Assembly (NCBI RefSeq): GCF_002005565.1
Contig: NZ_BDJC01000013.1
Location: 79,702 to 143,701, forward strand
Direction of reading: 5' to 3'
Origin: Streptomyces sp. JHA26
Lineage (GTDB): Bacteria; Actinomycetota; Actinomycetes; Streptomycetales; Streptomycetaceae
DNA length: 64,000 bases
The position numbers were made by a program, and so were the translations under genes. Shown here in pieces: positions 8,978 to 17,436 of this stretch (the first letter of the stretch is position 1; each line of letters starts with the position of its first letter). The notes beneath the pieces are model-generated. The model saw only the letters and a program-made list of their open reading frames with translations. It was not told where the DNA came from and searched no databases.

Positions 8978-10459
8978 CTATTCTCCCGCTCCGCCGTGCA
9001 GGCTCTGCACCGGGTGGGCCGTGAGCTCCTCCACACCGCGCAGGTCACCCCGGAGCTGGTCGGCGGCCGCGTACGCGCTCGCGATGCTCGCCGGGATGCC
9101 GACGCCGTCGTAGGCGGCGCCGCACACCGCGAGGCCCGGCAGCTTCGCCACGTGCGCGCGGACGCGGGCCACGCGCGCGTGGTGGCCGACGGGGTACTGC
9201 GGCAGGCCGTCCTGCCAGCGGGTGACGCGGGTGGCGACCGGCGCGGCGGTCAGGCCGGTGGCCTCCTGGAGGTCGTGCCGGGACACGGCGACGAGCCCGT
9301 CGTCGTCGCGGCCGAGGATCTCCGTCTCGCCGTACCGGCCCACCGAGGTGCGCAGGACGACCAGGTCCGGGTCCTCGTCGCCGATCCAGCCCCACTTGCG
9401 GGAGGCGAAGGTGGACGCCTTGATGGTGCGCCCGTCGACGGGCGGCACGAGGAAGCCGCTGCCCTCGGGGAGCGCGGCGGCGTCGGAGCGGCGGTAGGCG
9501 AGGGTGATCAGGGCCATCGAGGCGTACTCCACCGCGGACAGCTCCGCCGCGGCCGCGGGGGCCTCGGCGCGCAGCAGCTCGGCGGCGGGCCGGGCGGGCA
9601 CGGCGACGACGACCGCCCCGGGGTGCAGCACCCGGTCGCCGGCGACGACCCGCCAGCCGCCGTCCGGGGCGGTGCGGCGCAGCTCCGTCACGGGCGCCCC
9701 GGTGACGATCTCGCCGCCTTGCGCCCGCACCGACTCCGCGACCGCGAGCGGGAGGGTGCCGATGCCGCCCTCGATGCCCATGAACACCGGTCCGCTCGGC
9801 GGGGAGGTGGCCGTGCGGCCCTGGAGGGCGCGCACCGCCTCGGTGAGGGAGGCGTGGGCGCGGGCGGCCTCGAAGAGCTGGGGCACGGCCGAGCGCAGCG
9901 AGATGCGGTACGCGTCGCCCGCGTAGACCCCGCCCAGCAGCGGTTCGACGAGCCGGTCGACGACCTCGCGGCCCAGGCGCGCCGCGACGTACTCCCCCAC
10001 GGCCACGTCGTCGCCGACCTCGGTGCGGGGCAGCTCGGCGTCGCGCTCGATGCGGGCGAGGCCCTCCGGCGACAGCACGCCGGCCAGGGCGGCGGCGGTG
10101 CCGGGGACGCCCATGACGTGGCCCTTGGGCATGGGGCGCAGCGCGCCGCGGGTCCACAGCGAGGCCGACGCGGTGGCCGGCGGCTGGAGCCGGCCGGCGA
10201 GACCGACCCGGCGGGCGAGGCCGACGGCCTCGGGGCGGCGGGCCAGCATCGACTCGGCGCCGAGGTCGACGCGGACGCCGGCGATCTCTCCGGGCAGCAG
10301 CTTGCCGCCGACGCGGTCCGAGGCCTCCAGCACGGTCACGCGGGCCCCGTGCTCCAGCAGCCGGTGGGCGGCGGCCAGTCCGGCGATGCCGGCCCCGATG
10401 ACGACGACGTGCCCCGTGTCCGCGGGTGTCGTGCCCGCCGGGATCTCGCTTGCGCACAT
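8978..10459 (-). CDS. hemY: Coproporphyrinogen III oxidase (HemY/CgoX-type)
   Basis: A 493-residue FAD protein with an N-terminal dinucleotide motif [14 protein letters not shown] (residues 19-32), a Lys/Leu-rich linker ([11 protein letters not shown]) and the C-terminal PPO-type segment [16 protein letters not shown] near 455 that closes the FAD site. In actinobacteria this HemY-type enzyme oxidises coproporphyrinogen III to coproporphyrin III (hence the newer name CgoX) rather than protoporphyrinogen. It is the first gene of a two-gene operon with hemQ on the minus strand. The third heme gene, hemE, lies on the same strand but is separated by the island described below. ATG at 10457-10459. 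Confidence 0.92.
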   Translation of the reverse strand: MCASEIPAGTTPADTGHVVVIGAGIAGLAAAHRLLEHGARVTVLEASDRVGGKLLPGEIAGVRVDLGAESMLARRPEAVGLARRVGLAGRLQPPATASASLWTRGALRPMPKGHVMGVPGTAAALAGVLSPEGLARIERDAELPRTEVGDDVAVGEYVAARLGREVVDRLVEPLLGGVYAGDAYRISLRSAVPQLFEAARAHASLTEAVRALQGRTATSPPSGPVFMGIEGGIGTLPLAVAESVRAQGGEIVTGAPVTELRRTAPDGGWRVVAGDRVLHPGAVVVAVPARPAAELLRAEAPAAAAELSAVEYASMALITLAYRRSDAAALPEGSGFLVPPVDGRTIKASTFASRKWGWIGDEDPDLVVLRTSVGRYGETEILGRDDDGLVAVSRHDLQEATGLTAAPVATRVTRWQDGLPQYPVGHHARVARVRAHVAKLPGLAVCGAAYDGVGIPASIASAYAAADQLRGDLRGVEELTAHPVQSLHGGAGE

Positions 10460-10623
10460 GCCCCAAGCCTCTCAGACCCCGCCGACGGCGCGGCCGGCAG
10501 GCCGGGTGCCGCGTGCTCGCGGGGCGAGTCCGGACCGTGACCTCTTCGGAACCGTTCCGCGCCGTCGCCCGCGCCCCTGACGACGTCCTAGGAACGACAG
10601 TCGACACCGACCCCGGGGGCCCT

Positions 10624-11601
10624 GTGCGTACACCACCTTCCCTGCGAGCCGTTCCGGCCGCGGCCGCCGTCCTGCTGGCCGCGGTCCTCGCGCTCACCGG
10701 ATGCAGCGCCGGCGACGACTCCGCCGGCACGAGCGACGCCAAGGCGGCCGCCCCGACGGGCGTGGCCGACGGCGACGGCGCGACGGGCGCGGAGACGGGC
10801 CGTTCCGGGGCGACCGCGCCGCCGAAGGCCGCCGCGAGCCACATCATCCGCACCGTCTCCCTGACGGTCCAGGTCAAGGACGTCCCCAAGGCGCTCGAGG
10901 GGGCGCGCGCCGCTGCCGAGAACGCGGGCGGTTACGTCGGGGACGAGACCACCAACCGGGACGAGGACGGCCGCGAACGGTCCCGGCTCGTCCTGCGCGT
11001 GCCCGTCGACGCGTACCAGGACGTCCTGACCGAACTGGAGGGCGCCGGCAGACTCCTGGAGCGCGACGCGAAGGCGGAGGACGTCACCGACCAGGTCGTG
11101 GACGTGCAGAGCCGCATCACGTCGCAGCGCGCCAGCGTGGCCCGGGTGCGCGAGCTGATGGACCGCGCCACCAGTCTGAGCGACGTGGTGACGCTGGAGG
11201 GGGAGCTGAGTTCCCGTCAGGCCGAGCTGGAGGCGCTGCTCGCCCGGCAGGCGTCCCTGAAGGACCGCACGAGCCTGGCCACCATCACCCTCTCCCTGTC
11301 CGAGCCGCCGGTGCGGAAGGAGGTCGTCGAGGACGACGACGACCCGGGGTTCACGGACGCGCTGGCGGGCGGCTGGGACGCGTTCGTGACGGTGCTGCGC
11401 TGGGTGGCGATGGTGTTCGGCGCCGTTCTGCCGTTCGCCGCGGTGGCGGCGCTGCTGGTGCTGCTGTGGCTGCGGGTGGTACGGCCCCGGCTGCCGCGCC
11501 GCCCCGAGGCCCCGCCGGTGACGCCGGTGGTCGGCCCGCTGCCGACGGCCCGGCCGGCACCGGGGGACACGCCCGCCGGGGAGACGGGCGAGCGGAACTG
11601 A
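10624..11601 (+). CDS. DUF4349 membrane-anchored lipoprotein
   Basis: A 325-residue protein starting at GTG 10624; the signal ends in lipobox LTGC (Cys near residue 24). After a low-complexity linker comes a DUF4349 domain: strands such as RTVSLTVQVKDV, GGYVGDET and LRVPVDAYQDVL, then a long coiled coil (about residues 170-225) and a C-terminal membrane segment (about 265-290) with a basic tail. It is therefore tethered at both ends and spans the cell envelope. Function is unknown; family members are widespread in Gram-positives. Divergently oriented from cgoX, with about 160 bases between. Confidence 0.8.
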   Translation: MRTPPSLRAVPAAAAVLLAAVLALTGCSAGDDSAGTSDAKAAAPTGVADGDGATGAETGRSGATAPPKAAASHIIRTVSLTVQVKDVPKALEGARAAAENAGGYVGDETTNRDEDGRERSRLVLRVPVDAYQDVLTELEGAGRLLERDAKAEDVTDQVVDVQSRITSQRASVARVRELMDRATSLSDVVTLEGELSSRQAELEALLARQASLKDRTSLATITLSLSEPPVRKEVVEDDDDPGFTDALAGGWDAFVTVLRWVAMVFGAVLPFAAVAALLVLLWLRVVRPRLPRRPEAPPVTPVVGPLPTARPAPGDTPAGETGERN

Positions 11602-11628
11602 ACCGCCGTGTCCGCGTAGCGTGTTCGC

Positions 11629-13026
11629 ATGAGCATGAGCAGTGCGGGGAGTACGCGGGAGCGGCTGGTGGTGATCGGCGGCGACGCCGCGGGGATGTCC
11701 GCGGCGTCGCAGGCACGCCGGCTGAAGGGCCCGGACGAACTGGAGATCGTGGCGTTCGAGCGCGGTCACTTCAGCTCGTTCTCGGCGTGCGGCATCCCCT
11801 ACTGGGTCGGCGGCGACGTCCCCGAACGGGACCGCCTGATCGCCCGTTCGCCCGAGGAGCACCGCTCGCGCGGCATCGACCTGCGGATGCGCACCGAGGT
11901 GACGGAGATCGACGTCGACGGCGGACGGGTGCGCGCGCGTGACGTCGATTCGGGCGCGCAGACCTGGACGTCGTACGACAAGCTCGTGATCGCGACCGGC
12001 GCCCGCCCGATCCGCCCCGACCTGCCGGGGGCCGACGCGCCCGGCGTGCACGGGGTGCAGACCCTCGACGACGGGCAGGCGCTGCTCGACACGCTGGCCC
12101 GCACGCGGGGACGGCGCGCGGTGGTCGTCGGGGCCGGGTACATCGGCGTGGAGATGGCCGAGGCGCTCATCAACCGCGGGTACGAGGTGACGGTCGTCAA
12201 CCGCGGCCGGGAGCCGATGTCCACGCTCGACCCGGACATGGGCCGGATGGTGCACGAGGCGATGGAGGGCCTCGGCATCACCATGCTGAACGACGCCGAG
12301 GTCACCAAGGTGCTGACGGGCGACGACGGCCGGGTCCGCGCGGTGGCCACCGAGGAGGCCGAGTACCCGGCGGACGTGGTGGTGCTCGGCATCGGCGTGC
12401 GCCCCGAGACCTCGCTCGCCGCCGGGGCCGGCCTGCCGCTCGGCGCCCACGGCGGGCTGCTGACCGACCTGGCGATGCGCGTGCGCGGGCACGGGAACAT
12501 CTGGGCCGGCGGCGACTGCGTGGAGGTGCTCGACCTGGTCTCCGGGCAGGAGCGGCACATTCCGCTGGGTACGCACGCCAACAAGCACGGGCAGGTCATC
12601 GGTACCAATGCGGGCGGGGGGTACGCCACCTTCCCGGGGGTGGTCGGCACGGCGGTCAGCAAGGTCTGCGACCTGGAGATCGCGCGGACCGGGCTGCGCG
12701 AGAAGGACGCGCTGCGGGCGGGGCTGCGGTTCGTGTCGGTCACCGTCGAGTCCACCAGCCGCGCCGGGTACTACCCGGGCGCCTCCCCCATGACGGTGAA
12801 GATGCTCGCCGAGCGGCGCACCGGCCGGCTGCTCGGTGTGCAGATCGTCGGCCGTGAGGGCGCGGGCAAACGGGTCGACATCGCCGCGGTGGCCCTCACG
12901 GCCGGGATGACGGTGGAACGGATGACGTCCCTGGACCTGGGGTACGCGCCGCCGTTCTCCCCGGTGTGGGACCCCGTGCTGGTGGCGGCCCGCAAGGCGG
13001 CGAAGGCGGTGGAACAGCACCGTTGA
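11629..13026 (+). CDS. Pyridine nucleotide-disulfide oxidoreductase, CoA-disulfide reductase/NADH oxidase-like
   Basis: A 465-residue flavoprotein. FAD motif VVIGGDAAGMSAAS (residues 12-25); redox-active single Cys in FSACGIPYW (Cys54), the arrangement of CoA-disulfide reductases and NADH oxidases; second nucleotide motif VVVGAGYIGVE near 165; FAD-closing segment IWAGGDC near 290; and a dimerisation domain at 330-465. It likely uses NAD(P)H to reduce a low-molecular-weight disulfide or oxygen. The start is ATG 11629 or ATG 11635. It converges on the small gene at 13070-13414. Confidence 0.85.
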   Translation: MSMSSAGSTRERLVVIGGDAAGMSAASQARRLKGPDELEIVAFERGHFSSFSACGIPYWVGGDVPERDRLIARSPEEHRSRGIDLRMRTEVTEIDVDGGRVRARDVDSGAQTWTSYDKLVIATGARPIRPDLPGADAPGVHGVQTLDDGQALLDTLARTRGRRAVVVGAGYIGVEMAEALINRGYEVTVVNRGREPMSTLDPDMGRMVHEAMEGLGITMLNDAEVTKVLTGDDGRVRAVATEEAEYPADVVVLGIGVRPETSLAAGAGLPLGAHGGLLTDLAMRVRGHGNIWAGGDCVEVLDLVSGQERHIPLGTHANKHGQVIGTNAGGGYATFPGVVGTAVSKVCDLEIARTGLREKDALRAGLRFVSVTVESTSRAGYYPGASPMTVKMLAERRTGRLLGVQIVGREGAGKRVDIAAVALTAGMTVERMTSLDLGYAPPFSPVWDPVLVAARKAAKAVEQHR

Positions 13027-13080
13027 CGGCCCCCCGGGGTCACACCGTGCCGTCGACGGCCCCCCGGGGTCACACCGTGC
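13021..13080. repeat. 30-bp tandem duplication across two convergent gene ends
   Basis: Positions 13021-13050 and 13051-13080 are the same 30-bp unit with one difference (T/C at the fourth base). The first copy holds the TGA of the oxidoreductase, the second the stop of the minus-strand gene at 13070. The unit contains CCCCCCGGGG, which may help termination. It looks like a recent slippage or unequal-crossover duplication. Confidence 0.85.
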
Positions 13081-13414
13081 CGTTGATCCGGTCGATGGCC
13101 TGCCGAGCCTGCTCGGCCGGGGGCCGCGAGGGCAGGGACGACACGGACGCCGGGGTGGTCACCGGCGCCGGGGCGGAGACGGCGGGCGGCTGCTCACCGG
13201 CCGGTCTGGCGTGCGTGGCGGCGCGGGTGGAGCGCAGCCGGTGGCTCACCGCCTCGTCCAGTGTCACGGGCCGCCGCATCTGCGCGGCCAGCCGCCCGGC
13301 GTCCTGGCCGAGCCGGGCGACGTCCTCCCAGGGCAGGCGCAGCACGAGCACCACCTCCGCCTCTCCGTCGGGCAGGGCGTGCATCGCCGGAGCCGGTGTG
13401 ACCCGTTCGTCCAT
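13070..13414 (-). CDS. Conserved-looking hypothetical protein (114 aa)
   Basis: A 114-residue protein with ATG at 13412-13414. It has an N-terminal segment of hydrophobic and acidic residues (EVVLVLRLPWEDVARLGQDA) that could form a small alpha/beta domain, and a Pro/Ala-rich disordered tail. No family was recognised. Codon bias (GC3 in frame) supports coding, and its end coincides with one unit of the 30-bp duplication, so the C-terminus INGTV may have been re-created by the duplication. Confidence 0.6.
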   Translation of the reverse strand: MDERVTPAPAMHALPDGEAEVVLVLRLPWEDVARLGQDAGRLAAQMRRPVTLDEAVSHRLRSTRAATHARPAGEQPPAVSAPAPVTTPASVSSLPSRPPAEQARQAIDRINGTV

Positions 13415-13548
13415 CGCCTGATCCTCACGTCGTCCCCGCGCCCCGCCTTCCCCGGACCGCGGGCCGTTGACAGGACATACGCGCCCACGGACGGGGGTGT
13501 TCAGGTGACGCGCCGATTCACCGTCCGTCGAGCGGGCAGTAGTGACCC

Positions 13549-14367
13549 GTGGTCATCCCCGTCCATGACGTGAACCCGGCGCGCCGCACGCCCTGGGTGA
13601 CGTACGCCCTGATCCTCGCGAACGTCCTGGTCTTCCTGTTCACCCCCGGCATGACCGGTTCGGTGACGGGCGAGGGCGGTCTCGCGCAGATGTGCCATCT
13701 CCAGGCGTTCCTGGACCACTACGCGGCGGTGCCCCAGGAGTTGCTGCAGCACCGGCTGCCCCGGCTGGTGCCGACCGGCGAGACCGGGGTGGGCCCGCGG
13801 GGGCCGGGCTGCGTGATCGGCCCGCCGGACTACGACAAGTCCCCCGAGCTGAGCGTCCTGACGGCGATGTTCCTGCACGGCGGCTGGCTGCACCTGCTGG
13901 GCAACATGCTCTTCCTGTGGATCTTCGGCAACAACGTCGAGGACCGGATGGGCCACCTGCGCTACCTGCTGTTCTACGGCGTGTGCGGCTACGCGTCCGC
14001 GTACGGATTCGCACTCACGAACCCCTCCTCCACCACTCCCCTGATCGGCGCCTCCGGGGCGATCGCCGGCGTCCTCGGCGCGTACCTGGTGCTGTACCCG
14101 AGGGCCCGCGTCTGGGTCCTCGTCCCCTTCCTGATCTTCCTGCCGCTACGCCTGCCCGCCTGGATCGTCCTGGGCCTGTGGTTCGTCCTCCAGGCGTTCT
14201 ACTCCGCCGGCCAGGGCGTCTCCAGCGCCGGCACCGTCGCCTACGTCGCCCACGTGGTCGGTTTCGCGGTCGGCATGCTCCTCGCCTGGCCGCTCAAGCC
14301 CGGCACTCCCCCACCGCCGGAGCCCCGCGGCATCCTCTTCGGACGGCGGGCGCGACGGGCCCCATAG
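13549..14367 (+). CDS. Rhomboid-family intramembrane serine protease (intact copy)
   Basis: A 272-residue polytopic protein starting at GTG 13549. Membrane segments are visible at about 15-35, 105-125 (LHGGWLHLLGNMLFLWIFG, the conserved rhomboid HxxxN region), 130-150, 165-185, 190-215 and 230-250. The catalytic dyad is Ser169 in GASGA and His235 in VAHVVG. It cleaves membrane proteins within the bilayer; substrates are unknown. The 3' half (from 13919) is repeated at 21429-21866, with about 11 differences, almost all synonymous. The gene marks the left edge of the island and its present 3' end may have been brought by the inserted DNA. Confidence 0.9.
   Translation: MVIPVHDVNPARRTPWVTYALILANVLVFLFTPGMTGSVTGEGGLAQMCHLQAFLDHYAAVPQELLQHRLPRLVPTGETGVGPRGPGCVIGPPDYDKSPELSVLTAMFLHGGWLHLLGNMLFLWIFGNNVEDRMGHLRYLLFYGVCGYASAYGFALTNPSSTTPLIGASGAIAGVLGAYLVLYPRARVWVLVPFLIFLPLRLPAWIVLGLWFVLQAFYSAGQGVSSAGTVAYVAHVVGFAVGMLLAWPLKPGTPPPPEPRGILFGRRARRAP
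13919..14356. repeat. Island-flanking direct repeat, left copy (3' half of rhomboid gene)
   Basis: This 438-bp stretch is a direct repeat of 21429-21866 at a constant offset of 7510 bases without indels. I counted about 11 mismatches (97-98% identity); all fall at synonymous codon positions except one Ser-to-Asp change (AGC/GAC). Such a pattern suggests two homologous alleles that diverged in different strains, not a fresh duplication. The repeat ends a few bases before the stop codon, where the sequences diverge. Confidence 0.92.
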
Positions 14368-14657
14368 GAGCCTGCCAGGCAAGCGAGCAACACGGAGAGC
14401 AGTGGAGTCAGTTTGCAATTGCAGTGTTGCAATCCAATATCGGTTCGCCGTTCATTGAATGATTCAATCATCCGCATGTTTTGCCAGCACTTTGCCCCTA
14501 TGGCAGGGCTTACGCTGACCAGATGCTGAGTTACCTGATGGGCCATCAGCTGCCGACGGGAGCCCATGAGGGCCCCTTGAAGCCCGGCTCGGGAGGCCCG
14601 GCGAGGAACCCCGCCGCTCGCGATCCTGCCTTCGCGCGCTTCCCCTCATTACATTAA
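14368..14657. other. AT-richer non-coding junction with inverted repeat
   Basis: No convincing gene was seen between the rhomboid stop and the first insertion sequence. The stretch is clearly AT-richer than its surroundings. It contains TTGCAAT repeated at 14413-14419 and 14427-14433 and a perfect 7-bp inverted repeat ATTGAAT-G-ATTCAAT at 14454-14468, which could be an operator or a relic of an element end. A 44-codon frame from ATG 14523 shows no recognisable features and is not called. Confidence 0.6.
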
Positions 14658-14863
14658 GACCGTGTCCTACGTGGTGAGGCGTCGTTGAACTCGGCATGGG
14701 GCGGGGTACGTGGAGTTGGATTGTTCCGGACGGGTTGTAGGAGATCGCGAAGCCGCTGATCCCGCCGGCGAGGGTGCGGCCGCAGGGCGGTGGAACACAG
14801 AACGTCCCTGATGAGACGCTGTTCGCCGCGATCATCTACGTGCTGGTCAGCGGCTGCGCCTGG

Positions 14864-15733
14864 ACGATGTCCCGTAAATGCTCTGGGACATGCTGGTTGA
14901 CCTGCTTGTTTGCCTGTCATCCGGTGAGGGTGAGGTTGTGCAGGCGTGCGATGCCGAGCATGGCGTGGTGGACGCCGTCGCCTTTGAGGCGGCAGTCGCG
15001 GAGGATCTTCCAGCTCTTCATGCGGGCGAGGGTGTGCTCGACGCGGGCGCGGACCTTGCGGTGGGAGGCGTTGTGTTGCTCCTTCCAGGTCGGCAGTTCC
15101 TCGTCCTTGTGCCGGCGGTGGTGCGGGATGGTCAGGCCGGTGCCCCGGTAGCCGCCGTCGGCGATCACCGTGGGGGTGGTGCCGACGGCGGCCTTCGCGC
15201 CGGAGTCCTCCCGGGTCCGGCAGTCGTTGCGGTTGCCGGGCAGCGGCTTGCCGACGGCGACCACGAGGCGGGTGTCGGCGTCGATGACGACCTGGTGGTT
15301 GGTGGAGTAGCGGTGGTTCTTGCTGGAGGCGGCCACGGTCCGGTCGCGGGTGGGGACCAGTGTGCCGTCCACGATGAGCACGGTCTCCTTGCGGAACCGC
15401 CGCCGGGGCTGGAGGGCGAGAGCCGGTCCGAGGTGGTCGACGATCCGGTCGGCCGCCGACTTTGATATGCCGAACAGCGGGGCGAGCTGGCGCAGGGTGA
15501 GGTTGGTGCGCCAGTACGCGGCCACCAGCAGCACCCGGTCCTCCAACGGCAGCGACCACGGCCGGCCCTTGCGGACCGGATCGGCCCCCTCACGACGCAA
15601 CGCGGTGATCAGCTTGTTGAACTGCCGCGGGCTCAGCCCGGTGAAAGGGCCTATCCAAGAGGGCTCCGACGCCGTGATCACACCAGCCACGGCAAGATCA
15701 TCTCACCTCTGACCAGCAAATACGGGACAACCT
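14864..15733 (-). mobile_element. 870-bp insertion sequence nested in the IS5-type element
   Basis: Boundaries were set from the break in the outer transposase: CTGG occurs at 14860-14863 and 15734-15737 as a 4-bp target duplication. The ends are imperfect inverted repeats sharing TGTCCCGTA (ACGATGTCCCGTA at the left; AGGTTGTCCCGTA read inwards from the right). Removing 870+4 bases restores the outer reading frame exactly, which confirms the limits. The element carries one transposase gene on the minus strand that looks intact. Confidence 0.88.
14917..15690 (-). CDS. Transposase (DDE_Tnp_4 / IS5-related) of the inner IS
   Basis: A 257-residue transposase starting at GTG 15688-15690. An N-terminal helix-turn-helix region (LRQLAPLFGISKSAADRIV, near 75-95) is followed by a DDE domain: Asp in LIVDGTL near 126, Asp in VIADGGYRG near 195, and Glu in RARVEHTLARMKSW near 230. 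It has no internal stop or frameshift, so this element may still be mobile. It would cut and paste itself using the terminal repeats at 14864 and 15733. Confidence 0.88.
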   Translation of the reverse strand: MAGVITASEPSWIGPFTGLSPRQFNKLITALRREGADPVRKGRPWSLPLEDRVLLVAAYWRTNLTLRQLAPLFGISKSAADRIVDHLGPALALQPRRRFRKETVLIVDGTLVPTRDRTVAASSKNHRYSTNHQVVIDADTRLVVAVGKPLPGNRNDCRTREDSGAKAAVGTTPTVIADGGYRGTGLTIPHHRRHKDEELPTWKEQHNASHRKVRARVEHTLARMKSWKILRDCRLKGDGVHHAMLGIARLHNLTLTG

Positions 15734-16401
15734 CTGGCGCCAACTTCCGCCTTGCTTCGGCATATCGAAGTCGACCGCCCACCGTCGGTTCCTGATCAGG
15801 TCCAGAGCCGGCGTCTGGGGGCGGCTGCACAAGGCCGTACTGCATCGGCTCGACGACGCCGGCCTCGTCGACGTCACCCGCGTCGTTCTGGACACTGCCC
15901 ACGTCCGCACTAAAAAAGGGGCGAACACACAGGTCCGAGCCCCGTGGACCGAGGTAAAGCCGGGTTCCAAGATGCACGTCCTGTCGGACGCGAACGGCCT
16001 GCCCCTCCTCGTCGGCATCTCCGCCGGCAACACCCACGACAGCGAAGGACTGAAGCCAATGGTCGAGGGTCACCAAACGAGACACGACCCCCACGACGGC
16101 CGCTACTTCAAGCCCCAGCGCCTGCATGCGGACAAAGCCTACGACCGGGCTGACCTGCGCAGATGGCTCCGTGGCAAGCGCATCGGCGTCCGCATCGCAC
16201 GCAAAGGCATCGAGTCCAGCGAACGATCAGGACGACGCCGCTGGGTAATCGAGCGCACCATGTCGTGGCTGTCCGGCTACCGCAGACTCAGCCCCCGCTA
16301 CGAACGCGATCCCCGCAACTACCTGGCCTTTCTCGGCCTCGCCGCCGCCCTGTGCTGCTACAAGCGACTCATCCGCCTCACCACGTAGGACACGGTCTAA
16401 G

Positions 16402-16709
16402 TGGAAGCCGGACTGCGAGACCGGCGCCACGAATGGCCCCTATCCTGCTGATTACTGGAGCCTCAACACGAGTCCTCGCGCTAAGGCGCGAGGTCACCTG
16501 GCAGGCTGCCATTTCGGCGGATCCGGTTCAGACCTACGGAATCTGGTCCCGCTACACAGAGATGCGAACTCCAATGTCATGAAAGGCGTCGAGACAAAGA
16601 TCGCGAACCAGATAGTCGAAGGCCAGACAGTCCACTACGAGGTCACCCCTATCTATCCCGCAAGGGCGACTGGGATTCCCGACCAGATCCATATAAAGGC
16701 GCGGGGAAA
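16402..16709 (+). pseudogene. Orphan C-terminal tip of a DNA/RNA non-specific endonuclease toxin
   Basis: The frame is open directly from the IS right end (16402) and encodes a nuclease-domain fragment without a start: PYPADYWSL, then the signature RGHLAGCHFGGSGSDLRNLVP, which carries the catalytic His of the DRGH-type non-specific endonuclease family, then ANSNVMKGVETKIA and the strand HYEVTPIYPA. These match the C-terminal toxin domain of secreted polymorphic toxins (Endonuclea_NS_2-like). It ends where the 30-bp inverted repeat begins. The 5' part was lost, perhaps when the IS inserted. It is homologous to the tip of the Rhs-like pseudogene on the other strand (17437-17745). Confidence 0.75.
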
Positions 16710-16778
16710 CCTAGCCTCGATCTTGCGTGACGGTCCACCGACAGAGTTGGTGGACCGTCACGCAAGATCGAGGCTAGG
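16710..16778. repeat. Perfect 30-bp inverted repeat with 9-base loop
   Basis: 16710-16739 and 16749-16778 are perfect reverse complements (arms start CCTAGCCTCG and end GGTCCACC), separated by 9 bases. The hairpin interrupts the end of the toxin-tip frame. It looks like a MITE-size remnant of two fused transposon ends, or a strong transcription terminator. No matching full-length element is present in the window. Confidence 0.9.
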
Positions 16779-16833
16779 GATTCTCCACCCAGTGCGACAA
16801 AGCACCGTGGTGGTGTACACAGCATTGTGTCGC

Positions 16834-17421
16834 TCACATACCGCGTGCAGGACCTTCCCAACTGGTCAACGGTTCCGTCTCACTCATCGGCAGATTCTCG
16901 AAAACGATCGGCCCCGAATAGAAGACGCCACTGCCCGGACCGAACATGTCCTCACCGATCAGGTACCTGTAGAACCATTCAGAGAACGACATGTCGTATT
17001 CGTGGTACAACGCCTCATTTCCGTCACAGGAAAAGAGCCTCCATACCCCTGTGTCCGCCTCGACTTTCCCGAAGAGGTTCTCTCCACGGTCGGTTTCGAG
17101 TAGCGGAATTAGGCCGAAGGGAGCACCGAAGGGCGAACCGATGAAGCCGCGGCGCTCTAGGTCTTTCAGATCACTGCGGGAGAACGCCTGAATCGTCTCC
17201 TGCATCCATCGCCCCAAGTTCCAATGGCGAGTAGCGGGATGCTGCAGGAAGAGATGAACGTTCAATTGCACTGGGGCATATTTGCCGATGATTTCCTTGT
17301 AGTCATCAGGCAAACGAACCCCCAAATCATTTTCTAGTTCACCCCAAATCGCAGCAGGAACAGAGGCACCCCTACCCTCCCCTAGCATGCGGATTACCGA
17401 TTCGGTGAAGTTGCGCGACAT
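16834..17421 (-). CDS. SMI1/KNR4 (SUKH) family immunity protein
   Basis: A 195-residue protein; ATG at 17419-17421 follows AGGGA. It has the SUKH pattern: an N-terminal helix then LENDLGVRLPDDYKEIIGKYAP (the conserved LP-x-x-Y/D-Y-K motif near residue 35), a Trp/Gly-containing strand region (GLIPLLETDRGENLF) and an acidic C-terminal half. SUKH proteins neutralise nuclease toxins of contact-dependent and polymorphic toxin systems. It starts 15 bases after the toxin-tip stop of the Rhs-like pseudogene, the normal toxin-immunity order. GC content is lower than that of the core genes, consistent with transfer. The gene looks intact although its toxin is broken. Confidence 0.8.
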   Translation of the reverse strand: MSRNFTESVIRMLGEGRGASVPAAIWGELENDLGVRLPDDYKEIIGKYAPVQLNVHLFLQHPATRHWNLGRWMQETIQAFSRSDLKDLERRGFIGSPFGAPFGLIPLLETDRGENLFGKVEADTGVWRLFSCDGNEALYHEYDMSFSEWFYRYLIGEDMFGPGSGVFYSGPIVFENLPMSETEPLTSWEGPARGM

Positions 17422-17436
17422 TGATATTCCCTGAGC

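Larger units (their letters stand above)
14696..16388 (+). pseudogene. IS5-family transposase, split by an inner IS and with a nonsense codon
   Basis: The gene runs as 14696-14863 joined to 15738-16388 (the inner IS plus its 4-bp target duplication lie between). Reading across the join restores a continuous transposase (SGCAW followed by RQLPPCFGISKSTAHRR). DDE residues are visible: Asp in LDTAHV, Asp in HADKAYDR and Glu in VIERTMSWL. A TAG at 14738-14740 replaces the Trp expected in the family segment GL-W-EIA, so the gene carried a stop in addition to the insertion. It cannot make a working enzyme. Confidence 0.88.
14658..16397 (+). mobile_element. IS5-type insertion sequence (interrupted by a second IS)
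   Basis: The element is bounded by perfect 24-bp terminal inverted repeats (14658-14681 and 16374-16397, outer bases GACCGTGTCC) and flanked by TAA on both sides (14655-14657 and 16398-16400), a 3-bp TNA target duplication typical of the IS1031-like branch of IS5. Without the 874 bases added by the inner element it is about 866 bp long. Its transposase is dead (see the pseudogene entry). The right copy of the terminal repeat includes the transposase stop codon. Confidence 0.92.

Noticed and set aside
13894..13940. CRISPR-like or att-type core in the rhomboid repeats
   Set aside because: The repeats are two long gene segments, not short spaced units, and no integrase gene or tRNA end was found; site-specific integration is possible but unsupported.
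14523..14657. 44-codon ORF from ATG 14523
   Set aside because: No ribosome site, Pro/Gly/Ala-rich without pattern, and runs up to the insertion sequence; chance frame more likely.
16710..17103. Continuation of the toxin-tip frame through the hairpin to 17103
   Set aside because: After 16709 the translation is antisense to the SUKH immunity gene and loses nuclease similarity, so the fragment was ended at the inverted repeat.
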